Shown piece after piece: positions 46,148-55,878 of a stretch of DNA of 64,000 bases (position 1 is the first letter of the stretch; each line of letters opens with the position of its first letter). The notes beneath the pieces were generated by a model. It was not told the origin of the DNA, searched no databases, and worked only from the letters and a program-made list of their open reading frames with translations. The stretch spans positions 1,314,335 through 1,378,334 of the forward strand of contig OX638326.1 in NCBI GenBank assembly GCA_951812775.1, in the 5' to 3' direction. The stretch comes from an uncultured Alphaproteobacteria bacterium. GTDB taxonomy: Bacteria > Pseudomonadota > Alphaproteobacteria > MPNO01 > UBA2964. The position numbers and the translations under genes are program-made.

Positions 46148-46234
46148 TGGTGCCCCCGGGGAGAATCGAACTCCCACTCCCTTACGAGAACTGGATTTTG
46201 AATCCAGCGCGTCTACCAGTTCCGCCACAGGGGC
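46148..46234 (-). tRNA. tRNA-Leu (CAA)
   Basis: 87 nt. Acceptor stem GCCCCTG pairs with CGGGGGC, followed by ACCA with CCA encoded. Anticodon stem CTGGA/TCCAG holds loop TTCAAAA, anticodon CAA. A long variable arm (class II) is present and the T-loop is GTTCGATTC. These features identify leucine tRNA. Confidence 0.97.
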
Positions 46235-46392
46235 CCCTGTTTAGCGCCAAAGTATAGCGCCCTTGCTGTCTGTTAGACGACCGGGATCATAGCGACCGGC
46301 ACCGCATGGTCAACATGCACTTGCCCCATCGCTTTTCGGCTGTTAAGAACCATTCTAAACAGGCATCCTTAAGCCCCGCCGGGAGACCAACT

Positions 46393-46974
46393 TTGTTACA
46401 GCGCACCTATGATTGGGTGATGTCCTTATCGGCCCGCCCCAACGCCATTTGGGCGCTGGTCATTATTTCCTTTATCGAAAGTTCGATCTTTCCGATTCCA
46501 CCGGATGTTTTGCTCATCCCGATGGTTCTGGCGGCGCGCACCAAGTGGCTGGGAATCGCTATGGCCTGCACGGCGGCCTCGGTGCTGGGTGGTCTGGCCG
46601 GCTATGCGATCGGCTACTTCCTGTACGAAGGTGTCGGCAAACCGTTACTCGATTTCTACGGCTATGGCGGCAAGTTTGCGGACTTCCAGCAACGTTATAA
46701 CGAGCTGGGCGCCTGGATTGTCTTTATCGCCGGTACAACACCCTTCCCGTACAAGGTCATCACCATTGCCAGTGGCGTCACAAAACTAGACATCACGACC
46801 TTTACAATCGCGTCTGTCCTGGCACGCGGACTGCGGTTCTTTATTGTTGCAGCGCTTTTGTACTGGCTCGGCCCACCGATCAAAGAATTTATCGAGAAGC
46901 GGCTGGGTCTGGTTTTTACCGCCTTCGTAGTTTTGCTCATTGGCGGCTTTGTCCTCGTCAAGTACCTGTTATAA
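46393..46974 (+). CDS. YqaA family membrane protein (DedA/SNARE-associated superfamily)
   Basis: Product of 193 residues from the TTG at 46393, which has GGGAGA upstream and gives LLQRTYDWVMSLSARP, the usual start of YqaA proteins. An ATG at 46306 would add 29 residues but has no ribosome-binding site. Motifs: SFIESSIFPIPPDVLLIPM, GYAIGYFLYEGVG and AGTTPFPYKVITIASG, the DedA-like region thought to form the re-entrant helices. About four to five membrane segments. DedA relatives move lipids across the membrane; the role here is inferred. The gene lies upstream of dsbB. Confidence 0.88.
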   Translation: MLQRTYDWVMSLSARPNAIWALVIISFIESSIFPIPPDVLLIPMVLAARTKWLGIAMACTAASVLGGLAGYAIGYFLYEGVGKPLLDFYGYGGKFADFQQRYNELGAWIVFIAGTTPFPYKVITIASGVTKLDITTFTIASVLARGLRFFIVAALLYWLGPPIKEFIEKRLGLVFTAFVVLLIGGFVLVKYLL

Positions 46975-47022
46975 AATCCCGAATCCCTTGACCCGACAGA
47001 CCTTGCACCACATATCTGGCGT

Positions 47023-47538
47023 ATGAGTTCTCTTACCAGCTCCCCAATATTTAATCATCGCAACGCTGCCGGTATCGCCGCTTTAGCGGCGGCAGGATTA
47101 CTGATCACCGTCTTTGCCATGCAATATATTGGCGGATTGGCACCCTGCAGCCTTTGCCTGACACAACGTTGGCCACATGGCATTGCGCTCGCGCTCGGCA
47201 TGATCGCCCTTATGCCGATCACAGCAGCGCCAGCCCGAAAACTAATCCTGGCGTTAATCGCTCTCTCCTTTGCCGTTACCGCCGGCATCGGCTTCTATCA
47301 TGCCGGGGTTGAATATGGCTGGTTTGCCGGCCCGACAGCCTGTTCAGGCAATATTACCGGCAACACCGTTGAAGAGCTGAAACAAGCATTGATGGCACAG
47401 CCTGTTGTCCGTTGCGATGAAGTCGCTTGGTCACTATTTGGAATTTCACTGGCTGGATATAATTTTCTCGCATCAGCTACTCTTGCTGTATTCTGTACGG
47501 TAGCGGCACTCTTCGGTGCGGAAAAATTCAGGAGATAG
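47023..47538 (+). CDS. dsbB: Disulfide bond formation protein B
   Basis: Product of 171 residues with four membrane segments. Redox Cys pair 1 is CSLC (in LAPCSLCLTQRWPH, first periplasmic loop), and pair 2 is formed by the Cys in TACSGN and in VVRCDEVAW (second loop). It reoxidises DsbA and passes electrons to ubiquinone. It lies 2 bases upstream of coq7, a linkage common in alphaproteobacteria (from memory, not checked). Confidence 0.94.
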   Translation: MSSLTSSPIFNHRNAAGIAALAAAGLLITVFAMQYIGGLAPCSLCLTQRWPHGIALALGMIALMPITAAPARKLILALIALSFAVTAGIGFYHAGVEYGWFAGPTACSGNITGNTVEELKQALMAQPVVRCDEVAWSLFGISLAGYNFLASATLAVFCTVAALFGAEKFRR

Positions 47539-47540
47539 AG

Positions 47541-48119
47541 GTGGGAAGCAACGCCAAGACCACCAAGCCTAAGATTACGGGTGAAAAGCGAATGCCAGGC
47601 GACCCGACACGCGAACAGATGATCGACTCTATGATCCGAGTAGATCATGCGGGTGAACACGGTGCCGTGCGTATCTATGCTGGCCAGCTCGCCGTCCTGG
47701 CAGGGACGGAAGCTGAAGCGCCAATCCGTGAAATGGCCGAGCAAGAGCAGCGTCACCTCAATCGTTTTGATTCAATAGTTGCCGATCGTCAGGTACGACC
47801 CACCGCCCTGGCGCCTATATGGCATGTTGCGGGTTTTGCGCTTGGTGCCGGGACAGCGCTTCTCGGACCAAAGGCGGCAATGGCCTGTACTCAGGCCGTC
47901 GAAGAAGTCATCGACGAGCATTATGCGGCACAGGCCGAGCAGCTAGGAGATGACGAACGGGATATCCGCGATACCATCGAAGAGTTTCGGGCGGATGAGC
48001 AAGCTCACCGCGACAAAGCCGTTGAAGAGGGTGCTGAGCAGGCGGCTGGATACGAAATTCTAACCGGCGCGGTCAAAGCGGGATCAAAACTTGCAATCTG
48101 GCTATCGAGCCGAATTTAG
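47541..48119 (+). CDS. coq7: 5-demethoxyubiquinol-6 hydroxylase Coq7/UbiF
   Basis: Product of 192 residues with a GTG start 2 bases after dsbB. Di-iron ligands: the Glu and His of DHAGEHGAVRIY (about 35-46), EQEQRH, EEVIDEHY and the Glu/His pair in ADEQAHRD. It performs the last ring hydroxylation in ubiquinone synthesis. Presence of the Coq7 di-iron type, rather than UbiF, fits an alphaproteobacterium. It overlaps the convergent cytochrome gene by 4 bases. Confidence 0.96.
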   Translation: MGSNAKTTKPKITGEKRMPGDPTREQMIDSMIRVDHAGEHGAVRIYAGQLAVLAGTEAEAPIREMAEQEQRHLNRFDSIVADRQVRPTALAPIWHVAGFALGAGTALLGPKAAMACTQAVEEVIDEHYAAQAEQLGDDERDIRDTIEEFRADEQAHRDKAVEEGAEQAAGYEILTGAVKAGSKLAIWLSSRI

Positions 48120-48661
48120 CGGTGTTTCTTTTTCTTAAGTCGATATGTGCGATGACAGCCGATACAGGATTTGCCGAGCGCGATATGGGCGGCTCTGGCA
48201 CGTTTCTTATTTCCGGCCCGACCGGCTTCTGCCAAAACGGTTGCTGATCGCACCATCGTATTCATAGCCCGCGTAAATCCGCGCCAGTCCTTCCAGACTT
48301 TGGGCAAGGCATGGGTCGGCTTCTTCCAGCTTCCTTTCGGAAAAAGCTTGTTCATTTTTCGACCGTGCCGTGCAATTCGCTCCGATGCCGCGGCAATTTT
48401 TGATCCATCAAAGCGTTTTTTACCGCGGACCATAGCACCGATCAGTTTCATTTCAGCGCCTATAGCTTCCATGCGATCCATGCGCTTTTTGACAAATCCG
48501 GTGGCGCCTTTATGCGCAACGACAATTTCAATCGCCGAAAATACGTCGATATTGGTAGCCCCGGATTGTACCCGCACGCCTTCAGCGCTCACTGGCAACG
48601 CCCAAGAAGCAGCTAGCAAAAGGGCTGTTATGTATCCAGGTAACTTCATGGGTGCATTCAT
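48116..48661 (-). CDS. Cytochrome c' family protein
   Basis: Product of 181 residues with a signal peptide (hydrophobic about 7-24, ...LPVSA). It is helical, with KKRMDRMEAIGAEMKLIGAMV near the N-terminus and one C-terminal haem motif, CIGCH (in GKSCIGCHRTYR), the layout of cytochrome c'/c556. The C-terminus ends in KKKKHR. Periplasmic electron carrier or gas-binding haem protein. It lies 160 bases downstream of the BisC-like reductase on the same strand, possibly its electron partner. Confidence 0.88.
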   Translation of the reverse strand: MNAPMKLPGYITALLLAASWALPVSAEGVRVQSGATNIDVFSAIEIVVAHKGATGFVKKRMDRMEAIGAEMKLIGAMVRGKKRFDGSKIAAASERIARHGRKMNKLFPKGSWKKPTHALPKVWKDWRGFTRAMNTMVRSATVLAEAGRAGNKKRARAAHIALGKSCIGCHRTYRLKKKKHR

Positions 48662-48821
48662 AGTATCGAATTATGTCAGAAATTCGCCATTGCACGACGA
48701 ACTTTATTCAAAAATCGATTTGTAGCGATTTTACGGGGCTTATGCAGGCCATAATGACCAAAAAATAATATAGCTGCCTCTCTTCCGTTGAAAAGAATCC
48801 GAGAGACCCGCCTAGCATTTT

Positions 48822-51134
48822 TTACACCGTTGGCGGTTGCGAATGCACGGTGATCTCCGGGAGATATTCTTCAAAGCGTTCAATCTCAACCAGGGCGGTT
48901 TGGGAAATTGGAGCCTGCGCCAGCTTCGACGTTCCTTTGTCGAGGGTTAGCATATTGGGGTTTCCATGCCGGTCGAGCGTGCCAGTGACACCCGGTTCCA
49001 ACGGGTCGTACCACGCGCCTGTGGGAAACTGGACAACGCCTTCACGCAAATCGTCGGAAATCACCACACCGGCGAGACATTCCCCCCTGTCATTGAAAAC
49101 TCGCGCAATATCACCGGCAATCAAATCACGGGCTTCCGCGTCAACTGCGTTCATATAAATTGGTTCGCGCCCGGCTATCTTTGACTGCACACTATAAGGC
49201 CCGGAATCGAGCTGACCATGCAGACGCGTCCTTGGCTGGTTCGAGATCATATGAAGCGGATAGTCAGCAGTTTTATCTGATCCCAACCACTCTGCCGGTT
49301 CCAGCCAAACCGCATGGCCAGGACAATCGTTATAACCGAAACCGTCGATCACCTCGGAAAATATTTCTATCTTTCCTGAATTGGTTTTGAGAGGTTTAGC
49401 AACTGGGTCCTTTCGGAAGCTCTCCATCAAAACGACCGGTTGCTCGGGGCGTGAAAATTCGAAATCGCCGTCTTCCCAGAACCTTTCAAACGCTGGCATT
49501 TCAATACCGGCCTTAGCATTCCGTTGGCGTGCCACCTCGTACATGTGCTGTAACCAGCCCATCTCATCGCGATCCTCGGTATATTCTTTGCGAAACCCAA
49601 GATGCTCGGCGATATCGGCCAGAATTTCGAAGTCATTGCGTGCTTCACCTACCGGCTCCATTGCTTTTTGAATGGCAAACCACATCGCAGGAACGGAGGC
49701 TGCGCCCAGGTCGTTTCGCTCCAAGGTCGTTGTTGAAGGGAGTACAATATCGGCATGCCGCGCCGCGGACGTCCAAAACGGCTCATGTACGATCACCGTA
49801 TCAACGCGCCGCCAGCCTTCGAGCAGCCGGTTAATATCCTGGTGGTGATGGAAGGGATTGCCACCACACCAGTAGATCGCATGAATATCGGGATAGGTAA
49901 GCGTCTTGCCATTAAAGGCACAGCTCCCGCCCGGGTTAAGTAACATATCTGTCACCCGGGCCACCGGAATATAGGATTTGATCGGGTTATCTACGACGGG
50001 AAAACCGGGACTGGCCGCTCGGGACCCTGGCGTTCCAATACCCCCAAGACAACCATAGCCAAAACCCATACCGCCGCCGGGTAATCCAATCTGACCGAGC
50101 ATCGCTGCCAGTGTCACTGCCATCCAGTAAGGCTGTTCACCATGATCGGCCCTCTGCAATGACCAGCACGCCGTGATCATTGTCCGACCGACCATCATAC
50201 GTTCTGCTAGTGCACGAATGGTCGCGGCAGGAATTTCGCAAATTTCCGATGCCCAGTTGGCATCTTTTGGCTGCCCATCGGTTTCACCTGTAAGGTAAGC
50301 CGTGAATTTTTCAAACCCCACACAATATTCATCGAGAAATTCCTGGTCATGGCCATCCGCCTGATAGAGATCAAAGGCCAGACCGAGCATAAACGCAGTA
50401 TCCGTATTGGGACGGATTGCCCGCCACTCGGCACCTTCTAAACCAGCGGCGTCATCACGTACCGGGCTAACCGATACGATGCTCAGTTTGGCGGCCGACA
50501 ATTTCTCCTGCCACGCTTCGTCATCATGTTCGGGCAATCCGCCATAGTTGATCTGTGTATTTTTTAGGGGCACCCCACCAAAGGATAAAAGCAAATCCGT
50601 ATTATCGACAATCGACTGCCAACTTGTCAGGGGACCGTTAATGGCTTGCCCTGATCCCAGAATGTGAGGCATTAAAACGCTGGCAGCACCGTTGGAATAG
50701 TTTCCAACTGAATTGGTAAACCCGCCCGCAAGAGCGAGAAACCGTTTCAATACGGCTTGGGCCTGATGCAATTTCCCGGCGCTGGCCCAACCATAGGAAC
50801 CGGCATAAATCGAAGAGGGTCCAAAATTGTCGTAAACCCGTTTGAGTTCTTCAGCAACGAGCTCCGTTGCCTGTTCCCAGGACACCTGAACAAATGGCTC
50901 CCCACCCCGCCCCGAGCCCGTGCCGGTTGGCCCATTATCGAGCCAGCCTTTGCGCACCATAGGCGCCATCACACGGCTATTGAGATTCTGGCTTGCTGAA
51001 ACCGCCGAGTCGATCAGTGGCGTTGGATTCGGGTCCCGAGTGTGAGGTTCCGCAACGAGTGTGCCAGTTTCATCGTTCGAAACCCGGAATACACCCCAAT
51101 GCCCGCCTGAGGAAAATATTTTTCTGTCTGACAC
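48822..51134 (-). CDS. Molybdopterin oxidoreductase, BisC/TorA-like (biotin or methionine sulfoxide reductase type)
   Basis: Product of 770 residues from the GTG at 51134 (preceded by GGGGACAGAC); a TTG 54 bases upstream is the alternative. The molybdenum-serine region YAGSYGWASAGKLHQ, and later blocks GGNPFHHHQDINRLL and DIVLPSTTTLERND, place it in the DMSO reductase family near BisC and TorA. There is no N-terminal Cys cluster and no twin-arginine signal, so it is probably cytoplasmic like BisC. It would reduce a sulfoxide or N-oxide. It is divergent from the VOC gene. Confidence 0.88.
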   Translation of the reverse strand: MSDRKIFSSGGHWGVFRVSNDETGTLVAEPHTRDPNPTPLIDSAVSASQNLNSRVMAPMVRKGWLDNGPTGTGSGRGGEPFVQVSWEQATELVAEELKRVYDNFGPSSIYAGSYGWASAGKLHQAQAVLKRFLALAGGFTNSVGNYSNGAASVLMPHILGSGQAINGPLTSWQSIVDNTDLLLSFGGVPLKNTQINYGGLPEHDDEAWQEKLSAAKLSIVSVSPVRDDAAGLEGAEWRAIRPNTDTAFMLGLAFDLYQADGHDQEFLDEYCVGFEKFTAYLTGETDGQPKDANWASEICEIPAATIRALAERMMVGRTMITACWSLQRADHGEQPYWMAVTLAAMLGQIGLPGGGMGFGYGCLGGIGTPGSRAASPGFPVVDNPIKSYIPVARVTDMLLNPGGSCAFNGKTLTYPDIHAIYWCGGNPFHHHQDINRLLEGWRRVDTVIVHEPFWTSAARHADIVLPSTTTLERNDLGAASVPAMWFAIQKAMEPVGEARNDFEILADIAEHLGFRKEYTEDRDEMGWLQHMYEVARQRNAKAGIEMPAFERFWEDGDFEFSRPEQPVVLMESFRKDPVAKPLKTNSGKIEIFSEVIDGFGYNDCPGHAVWLEPAEWLGSDKTADYPLHMISNQPRTRLHGQLDSGPYSVQSKIAGREPIYMNAVDAEARDLIAGDIARVFNDRGECLAGVVISDDLREGVVQFPTGAWYDPLEPGVTGTLDRHGNPNMLTLDKGTSKLAQAPISQTALVEIERFEEYLPEITVHSQPPTV

Positions 51135-51270
51135 GTCTGTCCCCGTTTTTTCTGTCTGAGATGTATGACGTCGCCATAAGACGGTCAAGCAAACGGAATA
51201 TGTAAGTACGATAGAATTCCTGCTAACCTCGAAGACATCTGAACATATTTTGCAAGAAAGGAGCGCTGAG

Positions 51271-51738
51271 ATGGCAGGCTTTCACGTCGGTCACATTGGC
51301 ATTCATGTCCCCTCAATAGAGGAAGAACTGGCTTTTCTTGAGAAATTGGGCGGCCGACTTACCGAAACGGACAAGATGGATAATGGCACGCGCGTTGCCT
51401 TCGTTTCGATGGACGGTGAACGTCATCACACGATCGCTTTATTTGAGGATGGTGAAAAACTTCCTTCCGGAAATTCACGAATGGCGGGCGTCGGTCTTCA
51501 TCACATTGCAATGCCGGTCGAGAGCCGCGACCTCGTCGATAAATGGCAAGCCGATCTGGAAGCACAAGGAGTCAAAACCGCTGGGCCTTCCATTCAGGGA
51601 CCTCTTGGAGGCGGTCTGGAAAACGGCAGCGGCAGCTATTCAATCTTTTTTCAGGACCCCAATGGCATCTGTTTTGAAATCTATACGGGTTCAATGACGG
51701 TAGCAGAATTTAAAGCCTCCAAAGAAACGGCTGCATAG
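51271..51738 (+). CDS. VOC superfamily protein (glyoxalase/dioxygenase)
   Basis: Product of 155 residues from the ATG at 51271 (MAGFHVGHIGIHVPSIEEELAFLEK), behind AAAGGAG. Metal-ligand positions appear as His in HIGIHV, His in HHIAMPV, and Glu in FEIYTGS, the two-module VOC layout. It starts a VOC-DLH-TauD operon and shares a base with the next gene. Possible ring-cleavage dioxygenase or isomerase. Confidence 0.86.
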   Translation: MAGFHVGHIGIHVPSIEEELAFLEKLGGRLTETDKMDNGTRVAFVSMDGERHHTIALFEDGEKLPSGNSRMAGVGLHHIAMPVESRDLVDKWQADLEAQGVKTAGPSIQGPLGGGLENGSGSYSIFFQDPNGICFEIYTGSMTVAEFKASKETAA

Positions 51739-52502
51739 TGAAAGAAGAATATTTTCTGGTGCCGACCAAAGATGGGTCGATGAAAACTTTCATCGTCCAC
51801 CCTGACGATGGCCAACCACACCCCGCCATAGTGTTGTTTATGGATATCTGGGGGGTGCGCGAAGAGCTTTGCGGTATCGCCAGAAAGATCGCGGCAGAGG
51901 GGTACTGCGCTGTTCTGCCTAATCTCTATTACCGGCAGGGTGATATCGCCAATGTGTTCTGGGACAGTGACGGCAGGCAAATCTCGCTGCACAAGCTCGA
52001 TGAAACGCGCGAGAAGATCGTCCATGACCAGCGAAAAAAACTTTCCAACGACATGATCCTGTCGGACGTTGCCGATCTTCTCCCATTTATCAGAAACCTT
52101 GATGCAGTTAAGTCCGGTGCGATGGGATCAGTCGGTTGGTGCATGGGCGGCTGGATCGGGTACAAGACCGCTGTAGAATTTCCTGACGCCTTCCAGGCGA
52201 CGGCAACGCTGCACGCCACAAAACCTCTGTCAGACCGGGCTGATTCACCACATCTGCAACTCGATAAAATGCGTGGCGGACTATATTGCGGTTGGGCCGA
52301 ACATGATCACCTGTCCCCGCCGGATATGGTGGCCGAGCTTGAGCCGTTGCTAGTCTCATCGCCTGTCGATTATGTTGGCAACATGCATAAAGGCGTCGAA
52401 CATGGCTATACCCTGCCCGACCGTGACATCTATGCCGCAGACAACGCGGAACAGGACTGGAAAGAAATATTCGCGCTATATCGCCGTCACTTAAACGCAT
52501 AG
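51738..52502 (+). CDS. Dienelactone hydrolase family protein
   Basis: Product of 254 residues with a GTG start sharing one base with the VOC stop. The nucleophile is a Cys in GSVGWCMGGWIGY (G-x-C-x-G), the classical dienelactone hydrolase arrangement, with Asp in CGWAEHDHLSP and His in KGVEHGYTLPD. It would open a lactone ring in aromatic degradation, in keeping with the ring-oxidation genes around it. 20 bases separate it from the TauD gene. Confidence 0.92.
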   Translation: MKEEYFLVPTKDGSMKTFIVHPDDGQPHPAIVLFMDIWGVREELCGIARKIAAEGYCAVLPNLYYRQGDIANVFWDSDGRQISLHKLDETREKIVHDQRKKLSNDMILSDVADLLPFIRNLDAVKSGAMGSVGWCMGGWIGYKTAVEFPDAFQATATLHATKPLSDRADSPHLQLDKMRGGLYCGWAEHDHLSPPDMVAELEPLLVSSPVDYVGNMHKGVEHGYTLPDRDIYAADNAEQDWKEIFALYRRHLNA

Positions 52503-52522
52503 CCGTTAGAAGGAGGTAAGAT

Positions 52523-53377
52523 ATGTCCCTGACCATTACGCCATTTGATGCACCGCTTGGCGCGGAAATTACGGGTATAGACCTCCGCCAAGACCTGGAT
52601 GACGACAACTTCGCTAAGATTGAGAGTGCCTGGCATAACTATGGTGTTGTCGTGATCCGCGATCAGAATCTCAGCAAGGCGGAACAGATTGCTTTCGCAA
52701 ACAGGCTTGGGCCCGTCAGCAAGCGCGGACTCCCTGCTGAGAAGCGGAAAGAAGACGATGATCATGGCGGCACAATCATGATGATCACCAATAAGCGAAA
52801 TCCTGACGGCGAGTTTGTCGGTTCGGTCCCCGAAGGCGAATTGTGGTTTCACAGTGATCTGAGCTACCGGCTCGTACCGGACCAGGCAACAATGCTCCAT
52901 GCCCTGGCCTTGCCCGATAGTGGTGGCAACACGATGTTTGCCAATATGTACAAGGCCTATGAAAACATACCGGAGGCCCTCAAGAAAAAACTATCGGGCC
53001 GCAAAGTACTGCATGCCTATGATTTTGCGACGACCGCTCAGGTGAATATTGATGAGGGGCTCGATAACATTCAGCATTTCTGGCAGCCCATTTTTGTTCG
53101 TCATCCGATAACAGGTCGTACAGCGCTGTTTGCCAGCAGGTTAATGAGTGCACAAATAGAAGGCCTCGACCGTGCTGACAGCGATTCAATTCTGCAGGAA
53201 CTATTCGATATCATCGAAGACCCGGCAATTATCTACGAACATGTCTGGTGTCTGGGTGATCTGGTCTTCTGTGACAACCGATGCTGCACCCATGCCCGCC
53301 GCGAATTTCCGATGGATCAACTCCGTATGTTGCAACGCTGCACAATACAGGGAGCACCAATGATCCCTGCAGCCTAG
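52523..53377 (+). CDS. TauD/TfdA family Fe(II)/2-oxoglutarate dioxygenase
   Basis: Product of 284 residues, start MSLTITPFDAPLGAEITGID, with AAGGAGG upstream. The Fe(II) facial triad is His and Asp in LWFHSDLSY (about 112-114), and a distal His in NRCCTHARREF (about 256). Arg in that block would bind 2-oxoglutarate. Relatives hydroxylate taurine, 2,4-D or other carboxylates. The end overlaps the convergent EamA gene by 4 bases. Last gene of the VOC-DLH-TauD operon. Confidence 0.92.
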   Translation: MSLTITPFDAPLGAEITGIDLRQDLDDDNFAKIESAWHNYGVVVIRDQNLSKAEQIAFANRLGPVSKRGLPAEKRKEDDDHGGTIMMITNKRNPDGEFVGSVPEGELWFHSDLSYRLVPDQATMLHALALPDSGGNTMFANMYKAYENIPEALKKKLSGRKVLHAYDFATTAQVNIDEGLDNIQHFWQPIFVRHPITGRTALFASRLMSAQIEGLDRADSDSILQELFDIIEDPAIIYEHVWCLGDLVFCDNRCCTHARREFPMDQLRMLQRCTIQGAPMIPAA

Positions 53378-54225
53378 GCTGATTTGCCGCTGCTGCGCGC
53401 CAACGCGTCGGAACTGCCGAATATGATCACGGACCCGACCCAGGTCCAGATATCACCGGTTTCAGAGAATAGAAGAAAAGCTGTTGTTGCCGCCATCGGC
53501 ATGCGCAAAAAATCAAAAGGCATCACCGCGCTGGCATCGGCAAGCGTAAATGACCGCGCATAGGCATACACCGCGATCGTCCCGTTAGCACCGATAGCAA
53601 TAAATATCGGAATATCTTCAAGAGCTGGCGTGATCCAAAAGAACATCGCTGGTACCAACGCAATCGGCAGCATCAGTAGATTGAAATAAAACACTGACTG
53701 ATTAGCAGTATCGGTTGTCATCAGCCGTTTCACGCAAATGTTTGAGCAAGCGTAGGAAAACGCGGACAACATCACCAGTAAGGTGGCAACCTCAATGGCA
53801 ACCAATCCGGGACGAACGATAACCAATAATCCGGCAAATCCAGTAAACACCGCCAACCATCGCGCACCGGTTACTGTTTCCTTCAGGATTATCGCCGCCA
53901 ACACAACGACGAAGAGAGGCTGGGTAAAACTCAGTGCCGTAACATCAGGCGGCGGTATATTCGCTATGCCGTAGAACAACAAAAGCACACCAATATAAGA
54001 CAGAAGCGCCCGCAAACAATGAAGGGGCAGGCGTTGCGTCTTGAGCGTTGAAAGCCCCACCTTCATGGCTGGTGGCAAAAGAATGCAGACCGAAACCAGG
54101 TTTCGAAAAAACAGAATCTCAAAGGACAAATAATTTTCGGAAAGCTGACGGACAAGGATCGTCATGATCGTCCAGCAAATACCGGCCAGGATCATCCATG
54201 CGGCGCCACGGAGAGTGTTATTCAT
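53374..54225 (-). CDS. EamA/DMT family transporter
   Basis: Product of 283 residues with ten membrane segments in two EamA halves. N-terminal GAAWMILAGICWTIMTILVRQL and the PLFVVVLAAIILKETVTGARW helix are family hallmarks. It may export or import a small metabolite. It lies 32 bases downstream of the fourth UbiD on the same strand, so it is the transporter of that module, in the place held by TRAP genes in the first module. Confidence 0.91.
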   Translation of the reverse strand: MNNTLRGAAWMILAGICWTIMTILVRQLSENYLSFEILFFRNLVSVCILLPPAMKVGLSTLKTQRLPLHCLRALLSYIGVLLLFYGIANIPPPDVTALSFTQPLFVVVLAAIILKETVTGARWLAVFTGFAGLLVIVRPGLVAIEVATLLVMLSAFSYACSNICVKRLMTTDTANQSVFYFNLLMLPIALVPAMFFWITPALEDIPIFIAIGANGTIAVYAYARSFTLADASAVMPFDFLRMPMAATTAFLLFSETGDIWTWVGSVIIFGSSDALARSSGKSA

Positions 54226-54257
54226 CCTTTTAGCGAATTGAAAACGGCGATAAACCG

Positions 54258-55703
54258 TTACCCGCCTTTGACGAAACTGTCAGGAAGGACATCCGCCCAC
54301 TTCTGACGCATTCGATCATCGAGTTCCTTGCTGTTTCGCGCGACAATTGGAAAGGTTTCTTTGCGTCGAAACGGGATGCAGGCATCAACGACAACTCGCG
54401 CATTCCGTCGATCCGTCTCATCATCAAAGCACATCGGATCGAGATGCGAACTCCAGCCACCCGACATAACATCAACGTCTTCTTTAGGGTCGCAGCGTGT
54501 ACACATGGACCAAATGACATCATTGATATTTGTCGGGTCGATATCCGCATCAACGACCACGGTCCAGCGATTGCAATAGGCCCCCGCCAGACATTGTGAT
54601 GCGACCAGTCCGGCCTGCTTGGCGTGCCCGCCATATAGCTGATCAATTGAAACTGTCAGCCAGAACCGGCTGCCACCGGCCTCGTGCGCCCACACACCCT
54701 TGACCCCGGGTATCCCCGCCGCCTCAAGCTGCGACCATACAGCGCCGCAACGATAGTGCCCAAGATAATAGGTATTATCATTTGGCGGCACAGCAGGTAC
54801 CGCGCCCATCAGCACCGGATTGTCGCGATGCATCATGGTTGCTACTCGTATAGCCGGTTCAGGGCGCTGGCCACCGGCATAGTAGCCGGTCCACTCACCA
54901 AGCGGCCCTTCAACGACCTCATCATCAGGATGGATATAACCCTCTAGCGCAATCTCGGCATTCGCCGGAACGGGCAATCCGGTCTTAGGCATATTGATGA
55001 TCTCAACCGCTTCATCAAAAATGCCGCCCGCCGCTTCGTACTCGCTTTTGCCGTACGGAATTTCAAGCCCTGCCAGCATAAATAGCGCCGGGTGCATACC
55101 AAATACGGCGGCAACCGGGCATGGCTCTCCGCGCGCATGATATTTCTCCATAATCAAACGACCATGCTTGCCAGGCGACATCATGACCGACACAACATCC
55201 GGCTCATGGACCTGCATCCGATAAGTACCGTAATTGATCCAGTCGGAGTCCGGATCCTTCATCACCACCATACAAGCTGTGCCGATGAAATGGCCGCCAT
55301 CATGCTCATGCCAAACCGGTGTGGGGATCGACTGTACATTGACGTCGCTGCCTTCGGTCACGTTCTTGAGCAAGGCGCCGCCATTGACCTGCTTTGGCGG
55401 CACCGACGGCGCATCACTCATATATTGGCGCCACCACTGAACGAGATCCATCTCAGAAGCGTCAGCCGGCAAGCCAAGGGCGAGGTTAATTCTCAGTGTT
55501 GAGGTTACCAGGTTAGAAAGAACGCGATGTCCTTTGGGAAAACCCGGAATATCATCAAACATCAATGCCGGATTACCCATCTTGCGCTGAACGATATCGA
55601 CGATACCGCCGATATCTTCCTTGGGTTCCGCGCCAGAGATCTGGTGCAACTCACCCGCCGCTTCGATCTCTTCGATCCAGTTCCTTAAGTCCTTATTCGC
55701 CAC
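54258..55703 (-). CDS. UbiD family decarboxylase (fourth)
   Basis: Product of 481 residues from the GTG at 55703 (M-ANKDLRNWIEEIEAAGELHQI), which has GGAG eight bases upstream and fits the family start; the frame is open 16 codons further up. Active-site residues: N157 and R162 in INYGTYRM, H180 in SPGKHGRLI, and E265 and E270 in VVEGPLGEWTGYY, so the catalytic set is complete. Expected to need prenylated FMN. It is divergent from the second molybdenum hydroxylase operon across 175 bases, the same arrangement as at 5-11 kb. Confidence 0.92.
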   Translation of the reverse strand: MANKDLRNWIEEIEAAGELHQISGAEPKEDIGGIVDIVQRKMGNPALMFDDIPGFPKGHRVLSNLVTSTLRINLALGLPADASEMDLVQWWRQYMSDAPSVPPKQVNGGALLKNVTEGSDVNVQSIPTPVWHEHDGGHFIGTACMVVMKDPDSDWINYGTYRMQVHEPDVVSVMMSPGKHGRLIMEKYHARGEPCPVAAVFGMHPALFMLAGLEIPYGKSEYEAAGGIFDEAVEIINMPKTGLPVPANAEIALEGYIHPDDEVVEGPLGEWTGYYAGGQRPEPAIRVATMMHRDNPVLMGAVPAVPPNDNTYYLGHYRCGAVWSQLEAAGIPGVKGVWAHEAGGSRFWLTVSIDQLYGGHAKQAGLVASQCLAGAYCNRWTVVVDADIDPTNINDVIWSMCTRCDPKEDVDVMSGGWSSHLDPMCFDDETDRRNARVVVDACIPFRRKETFPIVARNSKELDDRMRQKWADVLPDSFVKGG

Positions 55704-55745
55704 GCCGGACACTCCGATGCTGAAATGATGCGCATGGTTAGCGCG

Positions 55746-55762
55746 TTTCAATGAGATTGAAA
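55746..55762. promoter_or_regulatory. Dyad in the second UbiD / Mo-hydroxylase intergenic region
   Basis: TTTCAAT (55746-55752) and ATTGAAA (55756-55762) form a perfect 7-bp inverted repeat with a 3-base spacer. It lies 43 bases upstream of the UbiD start. A second pair, TTGCCGAA 55805-55812 and TTCGGCAA 55848-55855, flanks the region before the plus-strand operon. Either could be an operator. Neither matches the repeat at 6761-6790 closely enough to claim a shared regulator. Confidence 0.35.
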
Positions 55763-55878
55763 ACGGTTAGTCGCGAAAAACAGGGATCAGCGTCTTGCGC
55801 TCTATTGCCGAAGGTGGGAGCATTCGCGACATCAAATTCAGTCGAATTTCGGCAACAAACCTTAAGAAGGGGAATGGC

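Noticed and set aside
5092..55703. UbiD genes as ubiquinone biosynthesis genes
   Set aside because: Four diverged copies, catabolic neighbours and transporters; coq7 is elsewhere (47541) and not linked to any of them.
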